Source: an uncultured Sphingobacteriales bacterium
GTDB taxonomy: Bacteria; Bacteroidota; Bacteroidia; Chitinophagales; Chitinophagaceae
Assembly (NCBI GenBank): GCA_946479435.1
Contig: CAMLFX010000008.1
Coordinates: 1-54,643, forward strand
DNA length: 54,643 bases
Reading direction: 5' to 3'
Under the pieces are notes generated by a model that saw only the letters and a program-made list of their open reading frames with translations, had not been told where the DNA came from and searched no databases. The translations under genes and the position numbers were made by a program. Numbering within the stretch: position 1 is the stretch's first letter; every line of letters starts with the position of its first letter. Shown in pieces: positions 41,244-50,839 of the stretch.

Positions 41244-43914
41244 CCTCCCGCGTTTCTGCTTTTTATTGATTTGCAGCATTTTTGCCAGTTATACACTACG
41301 GGCGCAGCTTTCTACGTCCGGCGACTCCAGTACCGGCGTGGGTTTAAGTGGCATGAGGCAGAGCTCTGCTCCCGTAACCAGTACACGCCCTTCTGAATAC
41401 CAGATAGGTGGTGTTACCGTAACAGGTGTAAAATATCTTGATGAAGACCTGATGCTGGCAGTAGCAGGGCTGAAAGTAGGTGAGACCGTAAAGCTGCCTA
41501 ATGATGAAAATATTGCAAAAGCAATACGTAACCTCTGGAAGCAAGAGCTGTTTTCGAATATCGATATAACTATTACAAGAATAGTAGGCAGCAAAGTGTT
41601 TTTGAATATTGAAGTTGAAGAGCGCCCGCGCCTTAGTAAATACAATTTTAAAGGAATTAAAAAAAGCGAAGCGCAGGAGTTGAAGGATAAGGTGAACCTT
41701 GTGAAATCGAGAGTGGTAACGGAAGCAACCAAGAAAGAGGCCATCGTCCGCATTCAAAAATATTATTCTGAAAAAGGTTTTGGCGATGCTACTGTTGCAG
41801 TGCGGGAACGCAGAGACACCCTGGGTGTTAACCAGGTTATACTGACCTTCGATATTGATAAAGGCAATAAGACAAAAATAAACCAGATAAACATTGCAGG
41901 TAACGAATATACCAGTGATGCCAGACTGAAGCGCACACTTAAATCGACTAAAGAAATGCCACGCATCAGCGTGCATGCCGCAGATAAGGAAAGTATATAT
42001 GAAGCGAATGAACGCTCTTTCGGTAAGTATGTTGGTAATTTTGGTTTCTTATCACTATCGAAAACATTAGATGCACTGAATCCTTATTTCAGGTATAATT
42101 TCTTCTCTTCGGCGAAATTCAACAAACAGAAATACGAAGACGATAAACAAGGGTTAGTGAATTATTACAATTCACTTGGCTACAGGGATGCTTCTATTGC
42201 CAGCGATACTATATATAAGGTAAAGAATGGCAACCTGAACATAGATATAAAAGTACGCGAAGGTCGTAAGTATTATTTTGGTGATATAGAATGGAAGGGT
42301 AATACAAAATATTCGAGCGAGTATTTAACTACTGTACTGGGTATTAAGCGTGGTGATGTATATAACCAGGAGCTATTAGAAACACGCCTTGGCCGTGCGA
42401 TAAACCCTGAAGGTACTCCCGATGTAAGCAGCCTTTATATGGATGACGGCTATTTATTCTTTAATATAGACCCCGTTGAAACTTCTATTATTGGCGATAC
42501 CATTAATTATGAGATGCGCGTGACGGAAGGCCCGCAGGCTACAATTAAAAATGTAAATATTGCAGGTAACGACCGTACTAATGAGCACGTAATACGCAGG
42601 GAACTTTATACCCGCCCGGGTAACAAATTTAGCCGGGCCGACTTGATACGTTCACAACGCCAGATAGCGAACCTTGGCTTTTTTGATCCTGAAAAAATAG
42701 GCATACAACCTACGCCAAATGCAGAAGACGGGACTGTTGATATAGATTATACTGTTGTAGAAAAATCGAGCGATCAATTGCAGCTTTCTGCCGGTTTTGG
42801 CGGTGGTGTTAAGTTCTATGGCAATATCGGTATCACTTTTACCAACTTCTCTATTCGTAACATATTCAAGCCTAAATTCTGGGATCCGCTGCCTGTTGGC
42901 GATGGTCAACGTTTATCGCTCAACTACCAGTCGAACGGTGCATATTACAACTCACTCAACTTTTCATTTACTGAGCCCTGGTTAGGTGGTAAAAAGCCAA
43001 ATGCACTTACTACAAGTTTGATATATAGTAAATACTCCGGTGTATATACTCCTATACCTGCCGATTCATCTTATATCAGGGTGATAGGTGGCGGTTTGTC
43101 GCTTAGCAAACGCCTGAAATGGCCCGATGATAACTTCATATTTACTTATGGCGTTAACTATCAAAACTACAGGCTTAAAGACTATTCACTGATACCTGAT
43201 TTTAATAATGGCTATAGTAATAACCTGTTTTTTAAACTGGTGTTGGCACGCTATTCGGTAGATCAGCCTTTATATCCGCGCAGCGGTTCGAATGTTAGCT
43301 TTACATTCCAGTTCACTCCGCCATACAGCAGTATAAGCGGTAAAGATTTTTCCGGTGAGGCTGCCTCTGAAAAATATAAATGGATAGAATACCATAAATA
43401 TCGCTTTACTGCGGAATGGTATCAGAAAATAACGGGCAACCTTGTATTTAAGCTGGCTACCAAATATGGCTTCCTGGGCTATTACAATCCTGATCTTGGT
43501 TACTCGCCGTTTGAAAGATTCCAGCTGGGTGGTGATGGTTTATCCGGCCAAAACTTCTTTATAGGAAGGGATATCATAGCACACCGTGGTTATAAAGATC
43601 CGTACGCTACCAACGCTACTATATTCAATAAATATACCGCAGAGGTAAGGTATCCATTCTCGCTGAGCCCAACATCTACTATATATGGCCTGGCTTTTGT
43701 GGAAGCTGCCAATGCATGGAATACTTTTGATAGCTATAATCCGTTCAAGCTAAATCGTTCGGCGGGCCTGGGCATACGCGTATTCCTGCCCATGTTTGGT
43801 TTGCTGGGCCTTGACTATGGTGTAGGTTTCGACAGGTACAATAAAGCAACAGGTGCTACCAGCTTTAAGGATATAGCCAGCTTTACCTTTATGTTAGGTT
43901 TCGAGCCGGATTGA
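41233..43914 (+). CDS. bamA: Outer membrane protein assembly factor BamA
   Basis: The central subunit of the barrel assembly machine, 893 residues. A signal peptide (FCFLLICSIFASYTLRAQ) is followed by POTRA repeats from about residue 50 to 480 (IGGVTVTGVKYLDEDLML, NKTKINQINIAGNEY, GRKYYFGDIEWKGN, ATIKNVNIAGNDRTNEHVIRREL). The C-terminal 16-strand barrel includes IIAHRGYKDPY in place of the usual V-R-G-F/Y lid motif. The ATG at 41233 lies inside uppS, an 11-bp overlap that suggests translational coupling. Two Skp-like chaperones follow. Confidence 0.95.
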   Translation: MLNSLPRFCFLLICSIFASYTLRAQLSTSGDSSTGVGLSGMRQSSAPVTSTRPSEYQIGGVTVTGVKYLDEDLMLAVAGLKVGETVKLPNDENIAKAIRNLWKQELFSNIDITITRIVGSKVFLNIEVEERPRLSKYNFKGIKKSEAQELKDKVNLVKSRVVTEATKKEAIVRIQKYYSEKGFGDATVAVRERRDTLGVNQVILTFDIDKGNKTKINQINIAGNEYTSDARLKRTLKSTKEMPRISVHAADKESIYEANERSFGKYVGNFGFLSLSKTLDALNPYFRYNFFSSAKFNKQKYEDDKQGLVNYYNSLGYRDASIASDTIYKVKNGNLNIDIKVREGRKYYFGDIEWKGNTKYSSEYLTTVLGIKRGDVYNQELLETRLGRAINPEGTPDVSSLYMDDGYLFFNIDPVETSIIGDTINYEMRVTEGPQATIKNVNIAGNDRTNEHVIRRELYTRPGNKFSRADLIRSQRQIANLGFFDPEKIGIQPTPNAEDGTVDIDYTVVEKSSDQLQLSAGFGGGVKFYGNIGITFTNFSIRNIFKPKFWDPLPVGDGQRLSLNYQSNGAYYNSLNFSFTEPWLGGKKPNALTTSLIYSKYSGVYTPIPADSSYIRVIGGGLSLSKRLKWPDDNFIFTYGVNYQNYRLKDYSLIPDFNNGYSNNLFFKLVLARYSVDQPLYPRSGSNVSFTFQFTPPYSSISGKDFSGEAASEKYKWIEYHKYRFTAEWYQKITGNLVFKLATKYGFLGYYNPDLGYSPFERFQLGGDGLSGQNFFIGRDIIAHRGYKDPYATNATIFNKYTAEVRYPFSLSPTSTIYGLAFVEAANAWNTFDSYNPFKLNRSAGLGIRVFLPMFGLLGLDYGVGFDRYNKATGATSFKDIASFTFMLGFEPD

Positions 43915-43953
43915 TGCTAAATTTTTAATTTGCTAAAAATAAACTCTCGTGAT

Positions 43954-44469
43954 ATGAAAAAAATAATCTTAAGCTTGGTATGTATTATAGCGGTTTCTTT
44001 TACTGCGCAAGCGCAACGGTACTGCATTATAGATTCAAAATACATACTGGATAAACTGACTGAATATAAAGACGCCCAAACGCGCCTTGATAAGCAATCG
44101 CAAAACTGGCAGAACGATATTGATAACCGTATGCAGGAAGTAGAGCGTATGTATAAATCGTATCAGGCTGAACGTGCTATGCTATCGGACGATATGCGTA
44201 AAAAGCGTGAGGATGAAATAATGCAGAAAGAGAAAGCCGCTAAAGACTTGCAAAAGCAAAGATTTGGTTTTGAAGGAGACCTTTTCAAAGAACGCCAGAA
44301 ACTGGTAAAACCTATACAGGATAAAGTATATAATGCGGTGCAGAAATTTGCTACAACCAAGGCTTACGACCTGGTATTGGATAAAGCAGGAGGGGTTACT
44401 CTTTTTTATGCCGACCCGAAACTGGATCATAGCGATGATGTGTTAAAATTACTTGGATTAAACAAATAA
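43954..44469 (+). CDS. OmpH/Skp-family periplasmic chaperone 1
   Basis: A 171-residue Skp-like protein with signal peptide (MKKIILSLVCIIAVSFTAQAQ), then RYCIIDSKYILDKLTEYKDAQ and a long charged coiled coil (about 45-130). Skp trimers hold unfolded outer-membrane proteins for BamA. It lies 39 bp after bamA, and a second paralogue follows after 48 bp. Confidence 0.9.
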   Translation: MKKIILSLVCIIAVSFTAQAQRYCIIDSKYILDKLTEYKDAQTRLDKQSQNWQNDIDNRMQEVERMYKSYQAERAMLSDDMRKKREDEIMQKEKAAKDLQKQRFGFEGDLFKERQKLVKPIQDKVYNAVQKFATTKAYDLVLDKAGGVTLFYADPKLDHSDDVLKLLGLNK

Positions 44470-44517
44470 TGGCATTTACTTTGCACTTCTGAAAATTTAA
44501 AGACCTAAAAATTACAA

Positions 44518-45021
44518 ATGAAAAAAATCATCTTATTTCTAGCCTGTGGATTGTTGATAGGCAATGCTGTGTTTGCACAGGCAAAATTGGGATACATCGA
44601 TTCTCGTGAGTTGCTGAAAGCTATGCCCGAAATCACCAAAGCTAATACAGATGTAGAAGCTTATGCAAAAACCTTTCAGGACCAATTGCAAACAATGGGC
44701 AAAGAATATGAAAAGAAAGCTCAGGAATTTCAGGCGGGTGAAAAGACAATGACCGATGCCGTGAAGGAAGTAAAAATAAAAGAAATACAAGATCTGCAAA
44801 GCCGCATAGAGTCTTTCCAGCAAAGCGCTACAGAAAAAGTAGAAAAGAAAAAACAAGAATTGTATGCACCTGTGCTTGAGAAAGCAGATAAGGCAATAAA
44901 AGATGTTGCTACTGAAAAAGGATATGATTATATCTTCGATGCCAGCTCTGGTGCACTATTGCATGCTAACGAAGCAAACAATATACTTGCATTGGTGAAA
45001 ACCAAACTTGGTATAAAATAA
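44518..45021 (+). CDS. OmpH/Skp-family periplasmic chaperone 2
   Basis: A 167-residue Skp-like protein with signal peptide (MKKIILFLACGLLIGNAVFAQ), the family start KLGYIDSRELLKAMPEITKA, a coiled coil (about 45-125) and YDYIFDASSGALLHA. It is a paralogue of the preceding gene; the tandem pair may form mixed trimers or serve different clients. Confidence 0.92.
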   Translation: MKKIILFLACGLLIGNAVFAQAKLGYIDSRELLKAMPEITKANTDVEAYAKTFQDQLQTMGKEYEKKAQEFQAGEKTMTDAVKEVKIKEIQDLQSRIESFQQSATEKVEKKKQELYAPVLEKADKAIKDVATEKGYDYIFDASSGALLHANEANNILALVKTKLGIK

Positions 45022-45039
45022 ACAGCCCCTTGTTTATAT

Positions 45040-45077
45040 AATGAAAGATGCCCCTGTAATCAGGGGCATCTTTCATT
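45040..45077. terminator. Bidirectional terminator of skp operon
   Basis: A perfect 17-bp stem, AATGAAAGATGCCCCTG and its complement, with a 4-nt loop lies between the converging skp and DUF1684 genes. Confidence 0.8.
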
Positions 45078-45094
45078 ACAGGGATATTTAATCA

Positions 45095-45709
45095 TCAGTG
45101 TGCTTTGCCGAATAGCTGCTCGCCAGCGTGTATTGCTACGGGCAACCTATTTTCAACCGGCGGTATGGGGCAATTGTATCCATCTGCAAAAGCACAGTAT
45201 GGATTATAGCACTTATTAAAATCCAGTACTATAGTATTGTCCTTAATGTCTTTTATTGATAGATCGATATACCTGCCGCCTGCATAGGTCTCTATATAGC
45301 TGGTAGCATCGGTAAATGGTACAAACAAATGCTCCTTATCTTCTTTTAATAAAGAAAGGTTCTGATAAACAGATAGCTGAGCAGCGGTATCATTTATGCT
45401 GAAATGCAATATGCCATATTGCCTGAATTTTTTGGTCTTCCCACTGTGCGTAGGCATATCAAAAGATCTAGCATTGGGTGTAGTTGTTAAACTTGCCACT
45501 ATTTTATATTTTTCATCAGGGGCAAAGAATCTTAAATAAGCGGTATCATCACCCTTCAGCGGACTGCGCTCTTCGGTGATGAATTCTTGCTTATAATGTT
45601 GGCGATAGCGCTCAATTTTTTCTTTATACGACTGTTGCGCATGTAATATAAAAGGGCAGCAGCTGATAGCTACTGCCCCTAATAAATGATATAACGTACT
45701 TCTAGTCAT
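45095..45709 (-). CDS. Periplasmic DUF1684 protein
   Basis: A 204-residue protein with signal peptide ([22 protein letters not shown]) and the DUF1684 signature [22 protein letters not shown] followed by [12 protein letters not shown]. The conserved cysteines in the signature are present. The biochemical role of the family is unknown. The ATG at 45709 overlaps the end of lysS by 8 bp, so it is probably cotranslated from the lysS message. Confidence 0.87.
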   Translation of the reverse strand: MTRSTLYHLLGAVAISCCPFILHAQQSYKEKIERYRQHYKQEFITEERSPLKGDDTAYLRFFAPDEKYKIVASLTTTPNARSFDMPTHSGKTKKFRQYGILHFSINDTAAQLSVYQNLSLLKEDKEHLFVPFTDATSYIETYAGGRYIDLSIKDIKDNTIVLDFNKCYNPYCAFADGYNCPIPPVENRLPVAIHAGEQLFGKAH

Positions 45710-47222
45710 TAGTTTTTTCTGGTCGCATTTGAGGGAATAAAAGAACATCCTGTATTGAGACTTGTCCTGTAAGCAGCATTGCCAAACGTTCGATACCGAA
45801 GCCAATACCTGCTGTTGGCGGCATACCATATTCAAGCGCGCGCAGGAAATCGTAATCGATATACATAGCTTCGTCATCGCCACGTTCCATTAGTTTTACC
45901 TGGTCTTCAAAACGTTCGCGTTGATCAATAGGGTCGTTTAACTCGCTATATGCGTTCGCTATTTCCTTGCCGTTAATAATCAGTTCAAATCTTTCAACAA
46001 GCCCTTCTTTTTCGCGGTGCTTTTTGGTAAGCGGGCTCATTTCTATCGGGTAGTCGATAATAAAAGTGGGCTGTATGTAGTGCTTCTCACATTTACCGCC
46101 AAATATCTCATCTATCAGTTTACCCTTACCCATGCTAGGAGCGGTTTCTATTTTCAGTTGCTTACATACATCACGCAGCTGGTTTTCGTCCATGCCATTT
46201 ATATCGATACCGGTATGCTCTTTAATAGCATCGTAAATGCTGATGCGTTTATATGGTGCTTTAAAGTCTATCTCTACACCATTCACCTCTGTTTTGCTGG
46301 TACCGTTGGTAGCAATAGCTGTTTGTTCCAGCATTTGTTCCGTAGTTTCCATCATCCACAAATAGTCTTTATAGGCAACATAAAACTCAAGTATGGTAAA
46401 CTCAGGATTGTGCGTTCGGTCCATACCCTCGTTGCGGAAGTTACGGCTGAACTCATACACCCAATCGAAGCCACCTACTATCAGGCGTTTCAGGTATAAT
46501 TCGTTAGCAATACGCAGGTACAAGGGAATATCCAGCGCATTGTGGTGCGTAGCAAACGGGCGTGCTATGGCGCCACCGGGTATGCTTTGCAAAACGGGTG
46601 TATCAACCTCTAATGCACCACGTTCGTTCAGGAAAGAGCGTATAGCATTCTTCATCTTTGTGATGCGGATGAATGTATCGCGTACATTAGGGTTAACTAT
46701 GAGGTCGGCATACCGCTGGCGATACTTAAATTCAAGATCGGTAACGGCATCGTACACTTCTCCATCTTTTTCTTTTACTATCGGTAATGGCCTTAGCGCT
46801 TTGCTTAGTAGTGTAAAGCTTTCAACATGCACCGATGTTTCACCAGTTTTGGTAGTAAACACATAACCTTTTACGCCTATCACATCGCCTATATCCAGCA
46901 GTTTCTTCCAAACAGTATTGTATAATGTTTTGTCCTCGCCGGGGCAAATATCATCGCGTTTTATATATAGCTGTATGCGGCCGGTACTATCCTGCAATAC
47001 TGCAAAGTTGGCCTTACCCATATCGCGAACACTCATGATACGGCCTGCAAGCGATACTGCCTTAAATGCTTCCTGTTTATCTTCTGTATATTCTTCCTTT
47101 ATGTTTTTAGCATAATGGCTTACCTCAAAAAGAGGGGCAGGATATGGGTCGATGCCCAGGGCATTTAATTCTTTTAGTTTGTCGCGGCGTACAACTTCCT
47201 GTTCGCTAAGTATTGCTTGCAT
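45702..47222 (-). CDS. lysS: Lysyl-tRNA synthetase (class II)
   Basis: Charges tRNA-Lys, 506 residues. The N-terminal OB-fold anticodon domain ([23 protein letters not shown]) is followed by the class II core: motif 1 around [16 protein letters not shown], motif 2 [15 protein letters not shown] and motif 3 [14 protein letters not shown]. The ATG at 47222 matches the usual N terminus ([19 protein letters not shown]) and is preferred to the one at 47246. Confidence 0.97.
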   Translation of the reverse strand: MQAILSEQEVVRRDKLKELNALGIDPYPAPLFEVSHYAKNIKEEYTEDKQEAFKAVSLAGRIMSVRDMGKANFAVLQDSTGRIQLYIKRDDICPGEDKTLYNTVWKKLLDIGDVIGVKGYVFTTKTGETSVHVESFTLLSKALRPLPIVKEKDGEVYDAVTDLEFKYRQRYADLIVNPNVRDTFIRITKMKNAIRSFLNERGALEVDTPVLQSIPGGAIARPFATHHNALDIPLYLRIANELYLKRLIVGGFDWVYEFSRNFRNEGMDRTHNPEFTILEFYVAYKDYLWMMETTEQMLEQTAIATNGTSKTEVNGVEIDFKAPYKRISIYDAIKEHTGIDINGMDENQLRDVCKQLKIETAPSMGKGKLIDEIFGGKCEKHYIQPTFIIDYPIEMSPLTKKHREKEGLVERFELIINGKEIANAYSELNDPIDQRERFEDQVKLMERGDDEAMYIDYDFLRALEYGMPPTAGIGFGIERLAMLLTGQVSIQDVLLFPQMRPEKTND

Positions 47223-47248
47223 TAAAATGGTTGATTGAATGTGCACAT

Positions 47249-47264
47249 ACCCTGTAAGCAGGGT
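47249..47264 (-). other. Small hairpin in the lysS leader
   Basis: ACCCTG / CAGGGT with a TAAG loop lies 26 bp before the lysS start. It is too small to assign a riboswitch and may only protect or tune the 5' end. Confidence 0.35.
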
Positions 47265-47288
47265 AGCGTTAATTTTTTATAACGTGTG

Positions 47289-47296
47289 CAAAAATA
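47289..47296 (-). promoter_or_regulatory. -7 element of lysS
   Basis: TATTTTTG followed by CACACG on the minus strand, 66 nt before the lysS ATG. No good -33 is visible. Confidence 0.4.
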
Positions 47297-47331
47297 GTAA
47301 GTATCAGGCAAAAGCCTGCGTACTAAGGGGC

Positions 47332-48303
47332 TTAGTTTATTTTTATTCTGTAAAGTCCCCCATTGTCGCCGCAAATGGTCAGATTGCCGTCGGGTGAAAG
47401 GGCTATGCTCCTCAACGCGTCGGTGGTGAATTTTTCGTATGCCTGCCAATCTTTGCCGCCGTTAGTGGTATGTATGAAGATGCCTTCCTCTCCAACTGCC
47501 CAGCCATTATTCTCGTCTTTGAAGAAGATATCGAGTAAATGGTATTTGGGTAAAGCTGAATTATTGCCATTGCGTTGTTTATCCCAATTTTGTCCACCAT
47601 TGGTTGTATGGTAAATGCTGCCATTATACCCGCAAACCCATAGCTCATTGGCATTTTTCAGGTGCATGGCCATGAAATTTTCGTTCTTTATATCCAACAT
47701 CTGCCAGGATACGGCACCATCATCTGTTTTTTCTACTACCCCAAAGCCGCATATATATCCTGTTTTATTATTCAACATTTCAATATCATTCAGTTCATAA
47801 TTAAGAGAGTCCATTATATAAGTTTGGCCATCATCGTTTACATAAGCCCGCCAGCCGGTAGTATAGCTTATGCCCCCCACCATGATGCAGGTTTGTGGTT
47901 CAATAAAAGCAAGGTCTTTAAAAGGCTTCCATGTGTTGAGTAAACGATAATTCCACGTAGCGCCATCGTCGGTAGTAGATAGCATTTTACTATCAAAACC
48001 GATGGTAAATACCCCCAGGTTATCGTATTTCTGTGTAATGCCATATATCCCTTTGCCTGCTTCCGGGAAGCTTTTGGCTACCCAGGTATTGCCACCATCG
48101 TACGAGAGCAGTATAGTGGCCGTAGCAAACCTTTGTCCGCCAACTGCGTAGCCAATATTATTTATAAAGGTTACTTTATTTAACCTGTCGGTAGTAAGGC
48201 TTTCCAGTTTTTCAACTGCAGAAGTTTCCAGTTTTTCTTTTTTGCAGGCGGCAAAAAAGAGCGAAAGCAATAGTATTGGAAAAATAAATTTTAATCGGGT
48301 CAT
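47332..48303 (-). CDS. YCF48/BNR-like beta-propeller lipoprotein
   Basis: A 323-residue lipoprotein with lipobox FFAAC (Cys20). Repeats of the BNR/YCF48 type follow: LLSYDGGNTWVAKSFPE, LSTTDDGATWNYRLL, VEKTDDGAVSWQML, YHTTNGGQNWDKQ, IHTTNGGKDWQAYE. Relatives of YCF48/HCF136 form seven-bladed propellers and assist photosystem II assembly in phototrophs; that role cannot apply here, so a binding scaffold is more likely. The ATG at 48303 starts the signal peptide. Confidence 0.85.
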   Translation of the reverse strand: MTRLKFIFPILLLSLFFAACKKEKLETSAVEKLESLTTDRLNKVTFINNIGYAVGGQRFATATILLSYDGGNTWVAKSFPEAGKGIYGITQKYDNLGVFTIGFDSKMLSTTDDGATWNYRLLNTWKPFKDLAFIEPQTCIMVGGISYTTGWRAYVNDDGQTYIMDSLNYELNDIEMLNNKTGYICGFGVVEKTDDGAVSWQMLDIKNENFMAMHLKNANELWVCGYNGSIYHTTNGGQNWDKQRNGNNSALPKYHLLDIFFKDENNGWAVGEEGIFIHTTNGGKDWQAYEKFTTDALRSIALSPDGNLTICGDNGGLYRIKIN

Positions 48304-48418
48304 AGTTGTGTGCATTAACACTAATATATTGCGGGTATCGGCGTTTTCAAAATATTGGCATAGCTAGTTTTAAAACGCATGAAGAAGTCTTTTATTACTA
48401 TTTGTATCTTTCGGTGTT

Positions 48419-49129
48419 ATGGCTAATAAAAAAAGAAGCTTCCCGGGTAAAGTAGTGCGCCTGTTTTTGTACTTGCTGGGCTTTTCACTTTTATACGTAG
48501 TGGTTTGCAAATGGCTATTCCCACCCATTACCATAACACAGCTAAATGCGGTGGTAGAAGGGGATGGGCTAAAACGCGACTACGTAAGCTGGGACAAAAT
48601 ATCGCCCAATATTAAACTGGCAGCAATGGCAGGCGAGGATCAGCTTTTCCCCGACCATAATGGGTTCGACTGGAAATCGATAGAAAAAAGCATAAATGCA
48701 AAACCGGGGCGCAAACATAAAAAAGCAAGAGGCGCCGGCGCTAGTACTATAAGCCAGCAAACAGCTAAGAATGTATTTCTGTGGCAGGGAAGTGGGGTGG
48801 CAAAGTACATACGCAAGGCGCCTGAAGCATTTTACACTACTTGTATTGAATTGGTTTGGGGAAAAAAGCGAATACTTGAAGTGTACCTGAATGTAATAGA
48901 AATGGGGGCAGGTATCTATGGAATTGAAGCTGCATCAAGGCAATACTTCAACAAATCGGCGGGGAACCTTACGCGTGCAGAAGCTGCTATGATTGTTGCA
49001 TCATTACCCAACCCTAAAAGATTTACGGTGAAGCCAATGAGCAGATGGGTAGCGCGCAGGTACCCTGCTATTATGCGCCAAATGAACAATTTGGATGGAG
49101 ACCCGGATATTCAGCAATTAATAAAATAG
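48419..49129 (+). CDS. mtgA: Monofunctional peptidoglycan glycosyltransferase
   Basis: Polymerises lipid II into glycan strands at the inner membrane, 236 residues. One N-terminal helix (VVRLFLYLLGFSLLYVVVCKWLF) precedes a GT51 domain with catalytic Glu73 in AGEDQLFPDHNGFDW and the GASTISQQTAKNVFLW and KKRILEVYLNVIEMG blocks. No transpeptidase domain follows. The ATG lies 6 nt after a TATCTTTC sequence, a near match to the -7 element. Confidence 0.94.
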   Translation: MANKKRSFPGKVVRLFLYLLGFSLLYVVVCKWLFPPITITQLNAVVEGDGLKRDYVSWDKISPNIKLAAMAGEDQLFPDHNGFDWKSIEKSINAKPGRKHKKARGAGASTISQQTAKNVFLWQGSGVAKYIRKAPEAFYTTCIELVWGKKRILEVYLNVIEMGAGIYGIEAASRQYFNKSAGNLTRAEAAMIVASLPNPKRFTVKPMSRWVARRYPAIMRQMNNLDGDPDIQQLIK

Positions 49130-49193
49130 TGCACTGTTGGTGCGGGTACAATATTTTATAAACAAATAATAAATTCATTAAAAAATCATTACA

Positions 49194-49445
49194 ATGAAAA
49201 AACTTAAATACGCTATTCTAGCTATGGTCATTTTACTTGGTGCAGCTTCCTGCGGTAGTGGGAATAAAGGTAACAATGCCAGCAGCACGCCTATCGACTC
49301 TACCAATTCTTCGGGTGCAGCCCCGGCTGTGTACGGCGCCGATGATCCTGCAAATCCCGATTCCGCGAGAAACCAGGGAAGCTTTGAAGAAGGGAATAGG
49401 GTAAATACTGCATCATCTGAAGATACCATGAAGGGTAGGTACTAG
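49194..49445 (+). CDS. Small low-complexity lipoprotein
   Basis: An 83-residue predicted lipoprotein with signal peptide MKKLKYAILAMVILLG and lipobox AASC (Cys20), then a Ser/Asn/Gly/Ala-rich tail (GSGNKGNNASSTPIDSTNSSG). No domain is recognised. It lies 64 bp after mtgA on the same strand. Confidence 0.7.
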   Translation: MKKLKYAILAMVILLGAASCGSGNKGNNASSTPIDSTNSSGAAPAVYGADDPANPDSARNQGSFEEGNRVNTASSEDTMKGRY

Positions 49446-49464
49446 CACCTGCCTAATAATAAAA

Positions 49465-49497
49465 AAGCGTACAAGAGATATTATCACTTGTACGCTT
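49465..49497. terminator. Bidirectional terminator
   Basis: An 11-bp perfect stem, AAGCGTACAAG / CTTGTACGCTT, lies between the small lipoprotein gene and the converging small membrane protein gene. The minus side has a T6 run. Confidence 0.7.
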
Positions 49498-49532
49498 ACT
49501 GTTTTTGGAGATCTGCGAGTGCGGGTGTTACC

Positions 49533-49676
49533 TTATCTGTGGCGCTTCTTTAGTTTTAATTGTTGTTCCCAATACATTCCTTTCAGCCAGCCCAATAATA
49601 GCACAGCAAGTGTAAGACTACCTGCCACATATACAAGGCACCACAAGATCTGATTAAGCGTAGACGTATATTGCAT
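49533..49676 (-). CDS. Small single-helix membrane protein
   Basis: A 47-codon frame encoding MQYTSTLNQILWCLVYVAG, then a hydrophobic segment and a basic end (KLKKRHR). The ATG at 49676 is chosen from two possible starts. A good terminator follows it, which supports expression, but the frame is short and without homologues I recognise. Confidence 0.45.
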   Translation of the reverse strand: MQYTSTLNQILWCLVYVAGSLTLAVLLLGWLKGMYWEQQLKLKKRHR

Positions 49677-49749
49677 ATTGCTCGTTTTTATTTTACATAT
49701 AAAATAATGTACCAAGCAGTCAAGTGCTGATTCCCAATTGTAAGATGTG

Positions 49750-49757
49750 TAGATTTG
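49750..49757 (+). promoter_or_regulatory. -7 element of ywbE, near-leaderless
   Basis: TAGATTTG ends 5 nt before the ywbE ATG at 49763. Confidence 0.5.
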
Positions 49758-49762
49758 TGTAA

Positions 49763-49966
49763 ATGAATGGACAATATAGAGATGATATTTACCCCGGATT
49801 ATTGGTGGACATCATTTTAAAGAAGGATCAACGTACGGGGAAAACTACACGCGGGGTAGTTAAAGACTTGCTAACCAGTGCAAAGCATCATTCGAGGGGT
49901 ATAAAAGTACGGCTGGAAGATGGGCAGATAGGTAGAGTAGCCAACATCCCCAACGAAGATGAATAA
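49763..49966 (+). CDS. ywbE: YwbE family protein
   Basis: A 67-residue protein matching the YwbE/DUF2196 family along its length (IYPGLLVDIILKKDQRTGKTT, RGVVKDLLTSAKHHSRGIKV, LEDGQIGRV). It is a small SH3-like cytoplasmic protein of unknown function. Its last 8 bp overlap the start of an OmpA-family gene, an unusual coupling of a cytoplasmic and an envelope protein. Confidence 0.9.
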   Translation: MNGQYRDDIYPGLLVDIILKKDQRTGKTTRGVVKDLLTSAKHHSRGIKVRLEDGQIGRVANIPNEDE

Positions 49967-50834
49967 ATTATATTACATTATTGCCGGTTTGATTATTTGC
50001 CTGTTGCCTGAAAACAGTTATAGCCAGACAGCAACAGATACCCTGAAGCTATATTTCGACACCGGCCTGTCCTCGTTTAATATTAGTACACGAAATATGC
50101 TCGATTCATTGTTTTATAACGACGCTATAGCCGGCAACCAAATAATAAGCATAATAGGATATACAGATTATGTAGGTGGCGAAGATTATAATGCAAGGCT
50201 TTCGCAGGAGCGTGCCCAATATGTTGCCAATTACTTTTTGAGTATGGGCATAAAAAGCAACCAAATAAGGCAACGAGTAGGCAAAGGTGAAATAGTGCGT
50301 GTTGCTGAACGTGTGGGTGGGTACCAGGCAGATAGAAAAGTAGATGTGGTGTTACAGGTGCGTAAAGGTGGCCGCGATAAAACTACACCGTTGACTAATG
50401 CTAGTTTCAATTCCATTAAAGCAACAACACCCGATCCGGTGTTGCAGAAAATGGATATTAGTACCGGGGAAACATTCGTTTTAGACAAAATATATTTTTA
50501 TGCGGGCAGGCATGTAGTAAAGCCGGAATCTTTACCTGAACTTGATAAACTATATAATGCGCTGGCAGCTAATAATAATATTACTATCCAGATAGAAGGG
50601 CATATATGCTGTGTTCGTTTTGCACCCGATGCTCTGGATGAGGATACGAATGAGCTGGCACTATCTACCAACAGGGCAAAATATATTTACGATTACCTGA
50701 TTGCAAAAGGTATAGATGCCCGTCGCTTAAAATATCGTGGGTTTGGCAGGTTAAGGCCGGTTGTAGCTAAAGAACTAACGCTTGAAGACGAGGACAGGAA
50801 CCGGCGTGTAGAAATACGGATACTCAGCAAGTAA
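49959..50834 (+). CDS. Periplasmic protein with two OmpA domains
   Basis: A 291-residue protein with signal peptide (MNKLYYIIAGLIICLLPENSYSQ) and two OmpA-like domains in tandem. The first, about 28-135, has LYFDTGLSSFNISTRNML, IIGYTDYVGGEDYNARLSQERA and YQADRKVDVVL. The second, about 170-290, has KIYFYAGRHVVKPESLPELDKL, IQIEGHICC, LSTNRAKYIYDYL and DRNRRVEIRI. The first lacks the usual N-R-R triplet (it has DRKVD), so only the second may bind peptidoglycan normally. It has no lipobox. Confidence 0.88.
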   Translation: MNKLYYIIAGLIICLLPENSYSQTATDTLKLYFDTGLSSFNISTRNMLDSLFYNDAIAGNQIISIIGYTDYVGGEDYNARLSQERAQYVANYFLSMGIKSNQIRQRVGKGEIVRVAERVGGYQADRKVDVVLQVRKGGRDKTTPLTNASFNSIKATTPDPVLQKMDISTGETFVLDKIYFYAGRHVVKPESLPELDKLYNALAANNNITIQIEGHICCVRFAPDALDEDTNELALSTNRAKYIYDYLIAKGIDARRLKYRGFGRLRPVVAKELTLEDEDRNRRVEIRILSK

Positions 50835-50839
50835 GGGAG

